From Streptomyces mirabilis (lineage in GTDB: Bacteria; Actinomycetota; Actinomycetes; Streptomycetales; Streptomycetaceae), in assembly GCF_039503195.1 (NCBI RefSeq), contig NZ_JBCJKP010000001.1, positions 2,604,001 through 2,668,000 on the forward strand: DNA of 64,000 bases, read 5' to 3'. Positions 25,187 to 32,380 of this stretch are shown here, piece by piece; the first letter of the stretch is position 1; each line of letters starts with the position of its first letter. The position numbers and the translations under genes are program-made. The notes beneath the pieces were generated by a model. The model searched no databases. It was given only the letters and a program-made list of their open reading frames with translations, and was not told the DNA's origin.

Positions 25187-26116
25187 ATGACTGTGATCAT
25201 CAGCGACGTCCGCCCGGACGACCGACGGCACACCGAGGGCTTCGCGCGCGTCCGCAACCGCGCCCTCCCCTTCGTGCTGTACACCCCCGACTCCCTCGCG
25301 TACGACGTCACGCACGCGCACCCCGACGCCCACTACCGCCCGCTGCTCGCGGAGCAGGACGGCGAACCGATCGGCACGGCCCAGGTCGGCATCGCGCACG
25401 ACAGCGCGCAGCCGAATCAGGGCTACCTCAACGTGTACGTCGACCCCGGCCGCGCGCGCCGGGGCGCGGGTTCGCTCCTGGTGCGCGCCGCCGAGGAGCA
25501 CCTGGCGGCCCTGGGCGCGACCAAGCTCTTCGCCTGGGTCCTGGACGAGCCGGGCAACCGCGCGTTCGCCGAGAAGCACGGCTACCACGCGAGCCGCTCC
25601 GCCCACTTCCTCCGTCTCGACCTGGCGGGCGGCACCCTGCCGCCGCTCCAGAGCCCGCCGCCGGGCGTCGAACTGCGCAAGGGCTCGGACTTCGCCGACG
25701 ACCCGCGCTCCCTGTTCGCCCTGGACGCGGAGACCATGGCGGACGAACCCGGCGACATCCCCCATGAGTTCACGGACTATCAGGCCTGGCTCCAGGAGAC
25801 CTGGCACCACCCCCTGTTCAGTGCCGAGCTGACCACGGTCGCGCTCGTCGACGGCCGCCCGGCGGCGTTCAGCGCGGCCCGCACGGACGGCGGCGCCCGC
25901 TATGGCACCGTGATGACGGGCACCGCCGCCGCGTTCCGCGGTCGCGGCCTCGCCAAGCTCGCCAAGAACGACTCGCTGCACCGTGCCCGCGCCGCCGGGT
26001 ACACGGAGGCGTTCACGGGCAACGACGCCGGCAACGAACCGATGATCGCGATCAACAAGTGGTTCGGCTACGAGATCTGCGGAACGGAGGTGCGGTATGT
26101 CCGCGAACTCGCCTGA
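25187..26116 (+). CDS. GNAT acetyltransferase with two GNAT domains
   Basis: A 309-residue protein built of two tandem GNAT folds, like mycothiol synthase. In the first domain the acetyl-CoA loop is VDPGRARRGAGSLLVRAAEE (about residues 85-105). The second has TAAAFRGRGLAKLAKNDSLH (near 245), then NDAGNEPMIAINKWFGYE. A TAGCGT hexamer at 25173-25178 lies eight bases before the ATG with no ribosome site between, suggesting a leaderless transcript. The stop is overlapped by the start of the DUF402 gene by 20 bp. The substrate is unknown; small-molecule N-acetylation or drug inactivation are typical roles. Confidence 0.9.
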   Translation: MTVIISDVRPDDRRHTEGFARVRNRALPFVLYTPDSLAYDVTHAHPDAHYRPLLAEQDGEPIGTAQVGIAHDSAQPNQGYLNVYVDPGRARRGAGSLLVRAAEEHLAALGATKLFAWVLDEPGNRAFAEKHGYHASRSAHFLRLDLAGGTLPPLQSPPPGVELRKGSDFADDPRSLFALDAETMADEPGDIPHEFTDYQAWLQETWHHPLFSAELTTVALVDGRPAAFSAARTDGGARYGTVMTGTAAAFRGRGLAKLAKNDSLHRARAAGYTEAFTGNDAGNEPMIAINKWFGYEICGTEVRYVRELA

Positions 26117-26597
26117 CACACCTCGCACCGTGGAGGTCGTCCTGGTCAAGTCCGGTCGCACGAAGATCCGTTACCCCGCCGAACTGCTCGCCGACGACGG
26201 TATCCGCGTCACCGTGCGGGCGCCGTGGGCGGGCGAGGGCGTCCGCGACTTCGGCTTCGTACGGTTCGAGCCGGGCGATGTCTTCACCGAGTACTACTGG
26301 CGGGACCGCTGGTACGCGGTCAAGGAGGTCCGGGACGCCGAGGGCGTACGGAAAGGCTGGTACTGCGACATCACCCGCCCGGCCACCCTCTCCGGCGGCG
26401 AACTGGTCGTCGAGGACCTCGATCTGGACCTGTGGCGCTCCGCGGACGGCACGGACGTACTGCGCCTGGACGAGGACGAGTTCGCGGCGAGCGGCCTCGC
26501 GACGACCGATCCGCGGGCCGCGACCGCCGCGCAGAACGCCCTCGACACACTCGAACTCCTGGCCCGCGAGGGCGACTTCGAGGCGCTGATCGGCTAG
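26097..26597 (+). CDS. DUF402 domain protein
   Basis: A 166-residue cytoplasmic protein. The DUF402 core is visible as FEPGDVFTEYYWRDRWYAVKEVRDAEGVRKGWYCDIT, followed by LDLDLWRSADG and VLRLDEDEF. The family includes nucleoside-diphosphate/triphosphate phosphatases (Ntdp) and ribosome-associated Rng/G domains; actinobacterial members are mostly uncharacterised. The ATG lies inside the 3' end of the acetyltransferase gene, and GGAGGTGCGGT precedes it. The two are therefore translationally coupled and probably functionally linked. The methyltransferase gene downstream is convergent. Confidence 0.88.
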   Translation: MSANSPDTPRTVEVVLVKSGRTKIRYPAELLADDGIRVTVRAPWAGEGVRDFGFVRFEPGDVFTEYYWRDRWYAVKEVRDAEGVRKGWYCDITRPATLSGGELVVEDLDLDLWRSADGTDVLRLDEDEFAASGLATTDPRAATAAQNALDTLELLAREGDFEALIG

Positions 26598-26642
26598 GGC
26601 CGGTACCCGGCGGATGCTCGGCGGCCGTCGCGTACCCGGTGG

Positions 26643-27239
26643 TCAGACGTGGGCCACCACCGCGTATCGCTCGTCCGCCACCTCGCGCCCCCACAGCCGC
26701 GCGTCGTCGGACAGCCGCTCCACCCGGAGGTCCGAGGTCAGGGGTTCCAGCAGGGTGGCCAGCCGGTCCGCGGGTATGCCGGCGGGGCTCAGTGTCCCCC
26801 ACACCCCCTCGACCAGGACGAGCCGCCCTCCGGGGCGCAGCAGCCCGCGCCAGTGCCGCAGGACGCGCCCGGGGTCGGGCAGCGCCCACAGGACGTGCCG
26901 CACGAGCACGACGTCGAACCGCTGCTCGCCGACGGGCGGTGCCGTCGCGTCACCGAGCAGGAACACCGCGTCGCGTCCGGCGAGCTTGGCGCGGGCCAGG
27001 TCGACCATGCGCGGCGCGCGGTCGATCCCGGTGACGTGGTGGCCCCGCTCGGCCGTGAGGAGCGCCAGGCTGCCGGTACCGCAGCCGAGGTCGAGCACGT
27101 CGGACGGGGTCTCGGGCAGCCAGGCCCGCAGCCGCTCCGCCCACGCCTCCCGCACGACGGCGTCGCGCAGCCCGTGGTCCGGCTCGTCGTCGAAGGTGTC
27201 GGCCTCGGCGTCCCAGTCCACCCGGTCCGCGTCGGCCAT
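26643..27239 (-). CDS. Class I SAM-dependent methyltransferase
   Basis: A 198-residue enzyme. Motif I VLDLGCGTGSLALLTAERG (SAM-binding), motif II VTGIDRAPRMVDLARAKL, and the post-motifs FDVVLVRHVLWALPDPGRVL and LLRPGGRLVLVEG mark a Methyltransf_11-type protein. The ATG at 27239 is preceded by GGAGG. A longer frame reaching 27446 includes an alternative ATG at 27341, but no ribosome site supports it. The substrate cannot be predicted. It diverges from a small conserved ORF. Confidence 0.9.
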   Translation of the reverse strand: MADADRVDWDAEADTFDDEPDHGLRDAVVREAWAERLRAWLPETPSDVLDLGCGTGSLALLTAERGHHVTGIDRAPRMVDLARAKLAGRDAVFLLGDATAPPVGEQRFDVVLVRHVLWALPDPGRVLRHWRGLLRPGGRLVLVEGVWGTLSPAGIPADRLATLLEPLTSDLRVERLSDDARLWGREVADERYAVVAHV

Positions 27240-27478
27240 CGCCTCCGCACCCCCGCCCGCGCCGCCGAGCTCCGGCCCCACCTCGCTCGGACAAGGTTTG
27301 ACACCGCTCTGACCTGGATTCATTTCGTTGTAACCCGTCATGTGCCCCAGGGTGACACCCACCACTGACAGTCGAATCGTGACAGCCGCCACAGACAGAT
27401 CCCGACTGATGAGCAACTCTCCCGGAAAGGGTCTACCTCCGTACAACCGCGGACCCCGGTAGGCACAAGGAGGCAGCC

Positions 27479-27613
27479 ATGCGCCGTGTGACCGTGCAGA
27501 AGCCCCTGAGGAAGTCGGAGTCCCGCCGAGTGCGGGACGAGGCCGACGAGCGCCCGGCCGAGCGCCCGGAGGTCCGCAAGGACATCCACCGCACGTGGTG
27601 GCCGGACGGGTGA
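27479..27613 (+). CDS. 44-residue conserved small protein
   Basis: ATG at 27479 follows an excellent AAGGAGG ribosome site. The frame encodes MRRVTVQKPLRKSES, then a charged Arg/Glu region and the tail EVRKDIHRTWWPDG. It is rich in Arg, Glu and Asp, has no hydrophobic segment and ends in a paired Trp motif. I recall similar short proteins with a terminal TWWPDG in other streptomycetes, but no function. The high-quality ribosome site and G/C-rich third positions argue that it is translated. It diverges from the methyltransferase and is convergent with a GNAT gene. Confidence 0.65.
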   Translation: MRRVTVQKPLRKSESRRVRDEADERPAERPEVRKDIHRTWWPDG

Positions 27614-27626
27614 GCGGCCCGGGCCG

Positions 27627-27664
27627 CGCGCCCCGGCACTGAGACCGCGCCCCGACACTGAGAC
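27627..27664. repeat. 19-bp direct tandem repeat
   Basis: CGCGCCCCGGCACTGAGAC (27627-27645) is followed directly by a copy differing at one base (27646-27664), in the short spacer between convergent genes. Confidence 0.7.
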
Positions 27665-27684
27665 ACGCCCCCGCACGGAAACCG

Positions 27685-28146
27685 TCAGTCGAGCCGCTTG
27701 CGGTAGTGGATCCGGTCGTACCGGCCGTCCACCCGGCGCTCCACGACCTCGTACCCGTACTTCGGGTAGATCTTCTTGTTCTCCCACATCATCGCGTTCG
27801 TGTAGAGCCTGACCTCGGACAGCCCGAGCGCACGCGCGTGTGCGTCCACGAACGCCAGCAGCCGTCGCCCGACACCCTCGCCGTGGGCGTCGGGGTGGAC
27901 CGCGATGCTGTCGAGGAAGAGATGATCCATGCGCGCCTCGATCACCACGAGGCCCCGCACGGGCTCCCCCGTGACGAACACCCGCCCCGCAGCCACGTTC
28001 GCCGCGTGGTCCGCCTCCATGGGCTTCGGCACCACTCCGATGCGCTCGATGTAGTGGTGGTACGCGGCGTCGGTCACCGCTTTCACGGCAGCCACGTCGG
28101 CGGCGACGGCCGGGCGGATCTCCGGTTCGTTCGGGGCATCTGTCAT
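27685..28146 (-). CDS. GNAT family N-acetyltransferase
   Basis: A 153-residue single-domain GNAT enzyme. RPAVAADVAAVKAVTDAAY forms the first strand and helix. The acetyl-CoA loop is VHPDAHGEGVGRRLLAFVD (Q/RxxGxG/A form), and LYTNAMMWENKKIYPKYGY is the usual C-terminal strand motif. The start at 28146 is supported by domain completeness. It stands alone, between a convergent 44-residue gene and a divergent chitin monooxygenase gene. The substrate is unknown. Confidence 0.9.
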   Translation of the reverse strand: MTDAPNEPEIRPAVAADVAAVKAVTDAAYHHYIERIGVVPKPMEADHAANVAAGRVFVTGEPVRGLVVIEARMDHLFLDSIAVHPDAHGEGVGRRLLAFVDAHARALGLSEVRLYTNAMMWENKKIYPKYGYEVVERRVDGRYDRIHYRKRLD

Positions 28147-28315
28147 GGCCAGAACGGTAGCTACCTGAGCGCAGGCTCAGCACTCCCTTAAGCCGACCAT
28201 AAGGATCTCCCTCACCCACCTCCCACAGGCGATTTCGCGGTTTCTTCGGGCTAGCTTGCTGATCACCCCCACGGGTCCGCCGTAGACCTGAAGGTCCGCT
28301 TCAAGGAGTTCCCCC

Positions 28316-29374
28316 ATGCCTGCTCGCCGCAAGGCCGCCGCCGTCGCGGTCGCCGTCGGTGTCGCACCGGTCGCCCTGACCGCGCTCGCCGCGGCGCCCG
28401 CCGTCGCGCACGGCACGATGGGCGACCCGGTCAGCCGGGTCTTCCAGTGCTATGCGGAGAATCCCGAGAGCCCGAAGTCCGGCGCCTGCAAGGCGGCCGT
28501 CGCGGCCGGCGGCACCCAGGCGCTGTACGACTGGAACGGCGTCCGGATCGGCGACGCGAACGGCGGACACCAGCGGCTCATCCCCGACGGGAAGCTGTGC
28601 AGCGCGGGCAACGACGAGTTCAAGGGCCTGGACCTGGCCCGCACCGACTGGCCGACGACGAGCGTGAGCAGCGGCGCGTACACGTTCAAGTACCGGGTGA
28701 CGGCGCCGCACAAGGGCACCTTCGACGTCTACATCACCAAGGCGGGCTACGACCCGTCCAAGCCGTTGACCTGGGCCGACCTGGACCTGGCTCACCCGGT
28801 CGCCACGAAGACCGACCCGGCCGCGACGAACGGCTACTACACCTTCTCCGGCGCCCTGCCGCAGCGCTCGGGCAGGCAGCTCCTGTACGCGGTCTGGCAG
28901 CGTTCGGACAGTCCGGAGGCGTTCTACTCCTGCTCGGACGTCACCTTCGGGGGCGGGGGTTCCGGCAACGCCGGTGCCGGTGGCGGCGGTACGGGCAGCA
29001 GCGGTACGGGCACGGGCGGTACCGGAAGCGGTACCACCCCCGCGGCGACCACCCCGGCACCCACCGCCTCCGCGCCCTCCGAGCAGCAGATAGCCGACGG
29101 TGCCGACAAGTCGACGGTGCGGCACGACCACCACGACGGCGCGGCCACTCCGGCGGCCGACACGCACGCCTCCGACGCCGCTCCCGGCGGCTCCGCCGGC
29201 CGGTCCGAGGCCGCGGGTGTCTCGGAGCGGCACCTCGCCGAGACCGGCGGTGACTCCGCCAGCCCCTATCTCGCGATCGGCGGGGCGAGCGCGCTGGCGC
29301 TGGGCGCGGCGGCGCTGTTCTCCTCGGTCCGCCGCCGCGCGACGAGCGACGGCCGACGCGGTCGCGGTCGCTAG
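28316..29374 (+). CDS. AA10 lytic polysaccharide monooxygenase with LAETG cell-wall sorting signal
   Basis: A 352-residue secreted copper enzyme. The signal peptide ends at AAPAVA, leaving His32 as the mature N-terminus (HGTMGDPVSRVFQCY), the first ligand of the copper histidine brace. The second brace His is in ANGGHQRLIPDG. The catalytic domain runs to about residue 215 (SDVTFGG). A Gly/Ser/Thr-rich spacer follows, then LAETG, a hydrophobic helix (YLAIGGASALALGAAALF) and a basic tail. LAxTG is the class E sortase motif, so the enzyme should be wall-anchored rather than released. AA10 enzymes oxidatively cleave chitin or cellulose. AAGGAG precedes the ATG, and a strong bidirectional terminator follows. 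Confidence 0.92.
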   Translation: MPARRKAAAVAVAVGVAPVALTALAAAPAVAHGTMGDPVSRVFQCYAENPESPKSGACKAAVAAGGTQALYDWNGVRIGDANGGHQRLIPDGKLCSAGNDEFKGLDLARTDWPTTSVSSGAYTFKYRVTAPHKGTFDVYITKAGYDPSKPLTWADLDLAHPVATKTDPAATNGYYTFSGALPQRSGRQLLYAVWQRSDSPEAFYSCSDVTFGGGGSGNAGAGGGGTGSSGTGTGGTGSGTTPAATTPAPTASAPSEQQIADGADKSTVRHDHHDGAATPAADTHASDAAPGGSAGRSEAAGVSERHLAETGGDSASPYLAIGGASALALGAAALFSSVRRRATSDGRRGRGR

Positions 29375-29389
29375 TTCCCGGTGCACTCC

Positions 29390-29424
29390 GGGGCCTGTCC
29401 GGCGGCTCAGGTCGGACAGGCCCC
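29390..29424. terminator. Bidirectional hairpin terminator between AA10 and lipase genes
   Basis: GGGGCCTGTCCG (29390-29401) pairs perfectly over 12 bp with CGGACAGGCCCC (29413-29424), in the 61-bp space between convergent stops. Confidence 0.8.
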
Positions 29425-29435
29425 GGCCGGGGCGG

Positions 29436-30293
29436 TCAGCTGAACACGGAGGCGCAGTTCGTGGGGGTGGCGTGTGCCGGGTCGAGGGCGTTGGCCGCCT
29501 CGTGGAAGGCGATCCGGTCGAGGAGGCCGATCGCGGCGTGCTCGGAGAGGTCGACCGGGCACAGGTCCTGCAGCAGCACGTTGTGGACGTCGGATCCGGT
29601 GAGGAACTGTGAGCGGTACGGTGTGACCACCTCGTCGTACTTGGTGGCGATCACCGTGTAGTGCACGCCCGGGACGGTGTCGCCGCCGGCGTTGAGCTTG
29701 GTCAGGAAGGCGGAGCCGACGATCTGGTCGGCGAGCGCGGGTGTGGCCGCGGACAGCAGGTCCTCGGCGCCCGGGAAGTACGGCAGCAGGTTGGTCAGGC
29801 CGTCCAGAGTGGTGCCGTGGTTGTCGGGCGCGATGCCGACGAAGGTGTTCACCTTGGCGGCTCCGCCGAGGAACTTGAGGTAGTAGCGGGGCATCAGGCC
29901 ACCCTGCGAGTGGCCGACGAGGTCGGCCTTGGCGGCGCCGGTCGCGGCGAGCACCTTGTCGACGAATACCTGAAGCTGTTCGGCCGACTTGTCGATGGGG
30001 CCGAGGGCGTTGAAGAGGGGGACGCCGGGCAGTTGCCCGTAGTCGAGGGAGAAGACGCAGTACCCGCGGTCCACCAGGTAGGGCGCGAAGGCCAGCCAGT
30101 TGTCGGTCGAGTTGGCGAAGGTGCCGTGGACGAGGACGACGGGGCGGGGATGGGTGGCGGAGGGCTTGCAGGAGTAGTCGTTCCAGCCGCTGCTCGGCGC
30201 GGCGGCGTGGGCGGTGGCGGCGGGGACCACGGCGACCACCGCGGTCAGCAGCAGCGCGGTGAGGGGTCTGAGCAGGCGCTTCCAGGGCAGCAT
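29436..30293 (-). CDS. Secreted triacylglycerol lipase (alpha/beta hydrolase, lipase class 2)
   Basis: A 285-residue secreted enzyme. The signal peptide is LTALLLTAVVAVVPAATAHA. The fold is marked by PVVLVHGTFANSTDNW (oxyanion HG), the nucleophile elbow GHSQGG, the acid loop after YTVIATKYDEVVTP, and the catalytic His in LDRIAFHEAANAL or LSEHAAIGL. Cysteines in NDYSCK and DRGYCVF probably pair. It matches the EstA/LipA-like lipases of Actinobacteria. AAGGAG precedes the ATG. Upstream (30340-30418) there is a CRP-like palindrome and two TTAC-N6-GTAA type sites, so catabolite and lipid-responsive control are plausible. Confidence 0.9.
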   Translation of the reverse strand: MLPWKRLLRPLTALLLTAVVAVVPAATAHAAAPSSGWNDYSCKPSATHPRPVVLVHGTFANSTDNWLAFAPYLVDRGYCVFSLDYGQLPGVPLFNALGPIDKSAEQLQVFVDKVLAATGAAKADLVGHSQGGLMPRYYLKFLGGAAKVNTFVGIAPDNHGTTLDGLTNLLPYFPGAEDLLSAATPALADQIVGSAFLTKLNAGGDTVPGVHYTVIATKYDEVVTPYRSQFLTGSDVHNVLLQDLCPVDLSEHAAIGLLDRIAFHEAANALDPAHATPTNCASVFS

Positions 30294-30339
30294 CGGGTGA
30301 TCTCCTTGCGGCTCAAGGGAGTTGCGACGACGTACGCCC

Positions 30340-30418
30340 TGTGATCCGGATCACGAGGATGCTGTTCACTCGTCAAGTTACGGGCGAGTAGCCCACGTGT
30401 GAAGTTACGCGTCAGTAA
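30340..30418. promoter_or_regulatory. CRP-like palindrome and two TTAC-N6-GTAA sites upstream of the lipase
   Basis: GTGATCCGGATCAC (30341-30354) is a perfect palindrome resembling CRP sites (TGTGA-N6-TCACG including 30340). TTAC-N6-GTAA occurs exactly at 30405-30418 and with one mismatch at 30378-30391, 27 bp apart. Such inverted repeats are typical TetR-family operators. The regulators are not identified. Confidence 0.45.
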
Positions 30419-30476
30419 AAAACTTCCGGCGAAAAACAGCGGCGGTCTCGGCCACCGGCCAACGCCTGACGAACCA

Positions 30477-30920
30477 TCACCAGGCGGGCCTGATGGGACC
30501 ATAGGGCGCGATTCGCGCCAAGCGGTCACGCAACACGCCCACTTCACCCTCACCGAGCACCTCGACCCACGCCCGCACGGCATCGGCGGCCGCCTCCTCC
30601 GCCGCTCGGGTGCAGGCCCAGCCGCGTTCGGTCAGCACGACGAGCCGGGCGCGCGCGTCGCCGGGGTACGGGCGCCGCTCGGCGTATCCCTTGCGCACGA
30701 GCTCGTCGACGAGCTGACTGGCGGCCTGTTTGGTCACCCCCAGGTGGGTCGCGAGGTCGGTGACCGTCGCACCGTCCGGGGCGAGCCGGGTGAACGCGAA
30801 GCCGTACGCGGGCCGCACCTCGAAGCCACGGGCTTCTACGCCGTCGTTGATGCGTCGCGTCAGGTCGCCCGCGACGGTGAGCAGGGCGGCGGTCAGGGCC
30901 ATGGCCTCGGAGTTCTCCAC
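30477..30920 (-). CDS. MarR family transcriptional regulator
   Basis: A 147-residue winged-helix regulator. The recognition region reads GATVTDLATHLGVTKQAASQ followed by LVDELVRKGYAERRPYPGDARARLVVLT, where DxR in the wing is the MarR signature. The GTG at 30920 lies at the end of a promoter-like sequence (TTGACC, 17 bases, TCAATG, then five bases to GTG), so its mRNA may be leaderless; an internal ATG six codons later is the alternative. It diverges from a cupin gene, and the shared region has two TCAAG-N3-CTTGA operators. The ligand is unknown; auto- and cross-regulation are inferred. Confidence 0.92.
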   Translation of the reverse strand: MENSEAMALTAALLTVAGDLTRRINDGVEARGFEVRPAYGFAFTRLAPDGATVTDLATHLGVTKQAASQLVDELVRKGYAERRPYPGDARARLVVLTERGWACTRAAEEAAADAVRAWVEVLGEGEVGVLRDRLARIAPYGPIRPAW

Positions 30921-30947
30921 GCACGCATTGAAACACCCTTGACGGAT

Positions 30948-30993
30948 TGGTCAAGCAGCTTGACCATGAGGTCATATAGTCAAGCTACTTGAC
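30948..30993. promoter_or_regulatory. Two MarR operator-like palindromes in the MarR/cupin divergent promoter
   Basis: TGGTCAAG-N3-CTTGACCA (30948-30966) is a perfect palindrome. GTCAAG-N3-CTTGAC (30979-30993) repeats its core 29 bp away. A TATAGT -10-like hexamer for the cupin gene lies between them at 30975-30980. The first site overlaps the TTGACC -35-like element of the marR promoter. Confidence 0.7.
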
Positions 30994-31013
30994 CACTTGC
31001 CCAGGAGGCAGCC

Positions 31014-31388
31014 ATGCCCGTCATCCACCCGTCCGATGCCGTCGTCCACGAGATGCACGGCGCCCGCTTCGTCTCGTACGCCCGTCCGGGCGCCGGCAGC
31101 AAGGAACTGTGCGCCTGGCGGGGCGAGATCCCCGCCGGCACCAAGGCGCCCCTGCACACCGTCAGCCGCGAGGAGATCCTCCACATCCTCGAGGGCGAGC
31201 TGGTGATCACGCTCGACGGGCGCACCGAGCGGGTCACCGCGGGCGACACGCTGATCATCAATCCCGGGGCGACCTTCGGCGTCGAGAACCCGACCGACCG
31301 GACCGTGATCACCTGGGTCACCACGCCCATCGGCCTGACGGCGGAACTGTCCGACGGCACCCGCATCACCCCGCCGTGGGCCAACTGA
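31014..31388 (+). CDS. Cupin domain protein
   Basis: A 124-residue single beta-barrel (cupin_2). The first cupin motif is partly degenerate: APLHTVSREEILHILEGELVITLDG has H and E ligands but lacks the usual G-x5-HxH start. The second, DTLIINPGATFGVENPTD, lacks the usual His, so metal binding may be incomplete. AGGAGG lies seven bases upstream of the ATG. It diverges from a marR gene with shared operators and is probably its target. The role may be binding or converting a small aromatic or toxic compound; this is inferred from the MarR context only. Confidence 0.88.
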   Translation: MPVIHPSDAVVHEMHGARFVSYARPGAGSKELCAWRGEIPAGTKAPLHTVSREEILHILEGELVITLDGRTERVTAGDTLIINPGATFGVENPTDRTVITWVTTPIGLTAELSDGTRITPPWAN

Positions 31389-31405
31389 CACACACCTGAG
31401 GAGAG

Positions 31406-32380
31406 TTACGCCGCCAGCGTGCCCGGCATCACCGCATGCGGGCCGAACTTCGCTCGCGCGCGGTCCGCGACCTCCTCGATGCGTCGGACCTTCTCGTCCA
31501 CAGGGTCGAAGGTCAGCTGGTGGGAGGCCTGTTCGGCGGGGGTGAGGCCCTCGGCGCGGAGGCCGATCGCGCGGACCCGGGCGCGCTGGAGGCCGAGCGT
31601 CTCGTACAGGGCGTACGCGGTGGCGGTGAGCGCCGAGGAGTGGGCGGTCGGCTCCTTGAGGGTGCGGCTGCGGGTGGTCGAGGAGCGGTCGGCGTAGCGG
31701 ACGGTGAGGGTCAGGGTGCGGCAGACCTTCTCCAGGGCGCGCAGCCGGGTGCCCAGTTCCTCGGTGCCGGAGAGCAGCGCGCGGCGGTGCAGGGACGGGT
31801 CCAGCTCGTCGCGGGGGAAGGGGCGGTCGGTGGCGAGAGAGCGCGAGGTGGTGTTCGGGACGACCCGGCCGCGGTCGACGCCGGACGCCTTCTCGTGCAG
31901 TTCGCGGCCGGTCCGGGCACTGGTCAGACGCTGGAGCGTGGACAGGGGCGCGGCGGCGACCTTGCCGATGGTGTCGAGGCCGTACTCGCACAGGGTGCGG
32001 GCGGTGGCGCCGCCGACCCCGGGCAGCGCGCCGACGGGCCGCTCGGCGAGGAACTCCGCGACGGCGTCCGGCTCCCCGGGCACCACCCGGGTCACTCCGG
32101 GCACGGCCTCCCGCAATGCCATCCGCGCGAGCATCGGCCCGGGTCCGGCGCCGATCGCGCAGTCGATCCCGTACCGGGCGAGTGCCCGCACCCGGATCAG
32201 CGAGGCGAACTCCACGGCGGTCCGCCCGAAGTACCGTTCGGCGCCCCGCAGATCGACCAGCACGCGGTCGGGCGGCAGCGCCTCGATGACGGGGGTGAAC
32301 TCCTCCAACAGTCCGAGGAGCCCCGGCAGGGCGGCCTCGTACATCGGAGGCAGCTGGAAACGTACACAGAGGATGGTCAT
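31406..32380 (-). CDS. ImuB-like Y-family DNA polymerase homologue, probably catalytically inactive
   Basis: A 324-residue Y-family protein. Recognisable elements are LVDLRGAERYFG, ALARYGIDCAIGAGPGPMLARMAL (fingers/palm), the HhH segment VGALPGVGGATARTLCEYGLDTIGKV, and the little-finger domain (SRSLATDRPF through LTLTVRYAD). The N-terminus reads MTILCVRFQLPP where active enzymes have a metal-binding DxDxFFA motif. The later acidic pair is D-R (PPDRVLVDL) rather than D-E. Only one of the three catalytic carboxylates therefore remains, as in mycobacterial ImuB. Its ATG overlaps the dnaE2 stop (ATGA). It is likely an adaptor for the DnaE2 mutagenic polymerase; the long C-terminal clamp-binding tail of ImuB is absent. 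Confidence 0.85.
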   Translation of the reverse strand: MTILCVRFQLPPMYEAALPGLLGLLEEFTPVIEALPPDRVLVDLRGAERYFGRTAVEFASLIRVRALARYGIDCAIGAGPGPMLARMALREAVPGVTRVVPGEPDAVAEFLAERPVGALPGVGGATARTLCEYGLDTIGKVAAAPLSTLQRLTSARTGRELHEKASGVDRGRVVPNTTSRSLATDRPFPRDELDPSLHRRALLSGTEELGTRLRALEKVCRTLTLTVRYADRSSTTRSRTLKEPTAHSSALTATAYALYETLGLQRARVRAIGLRAEGLTPAEQASHQLTFDPVDEKVRRIEEVADRARAKFGPHAVMPGTLAA

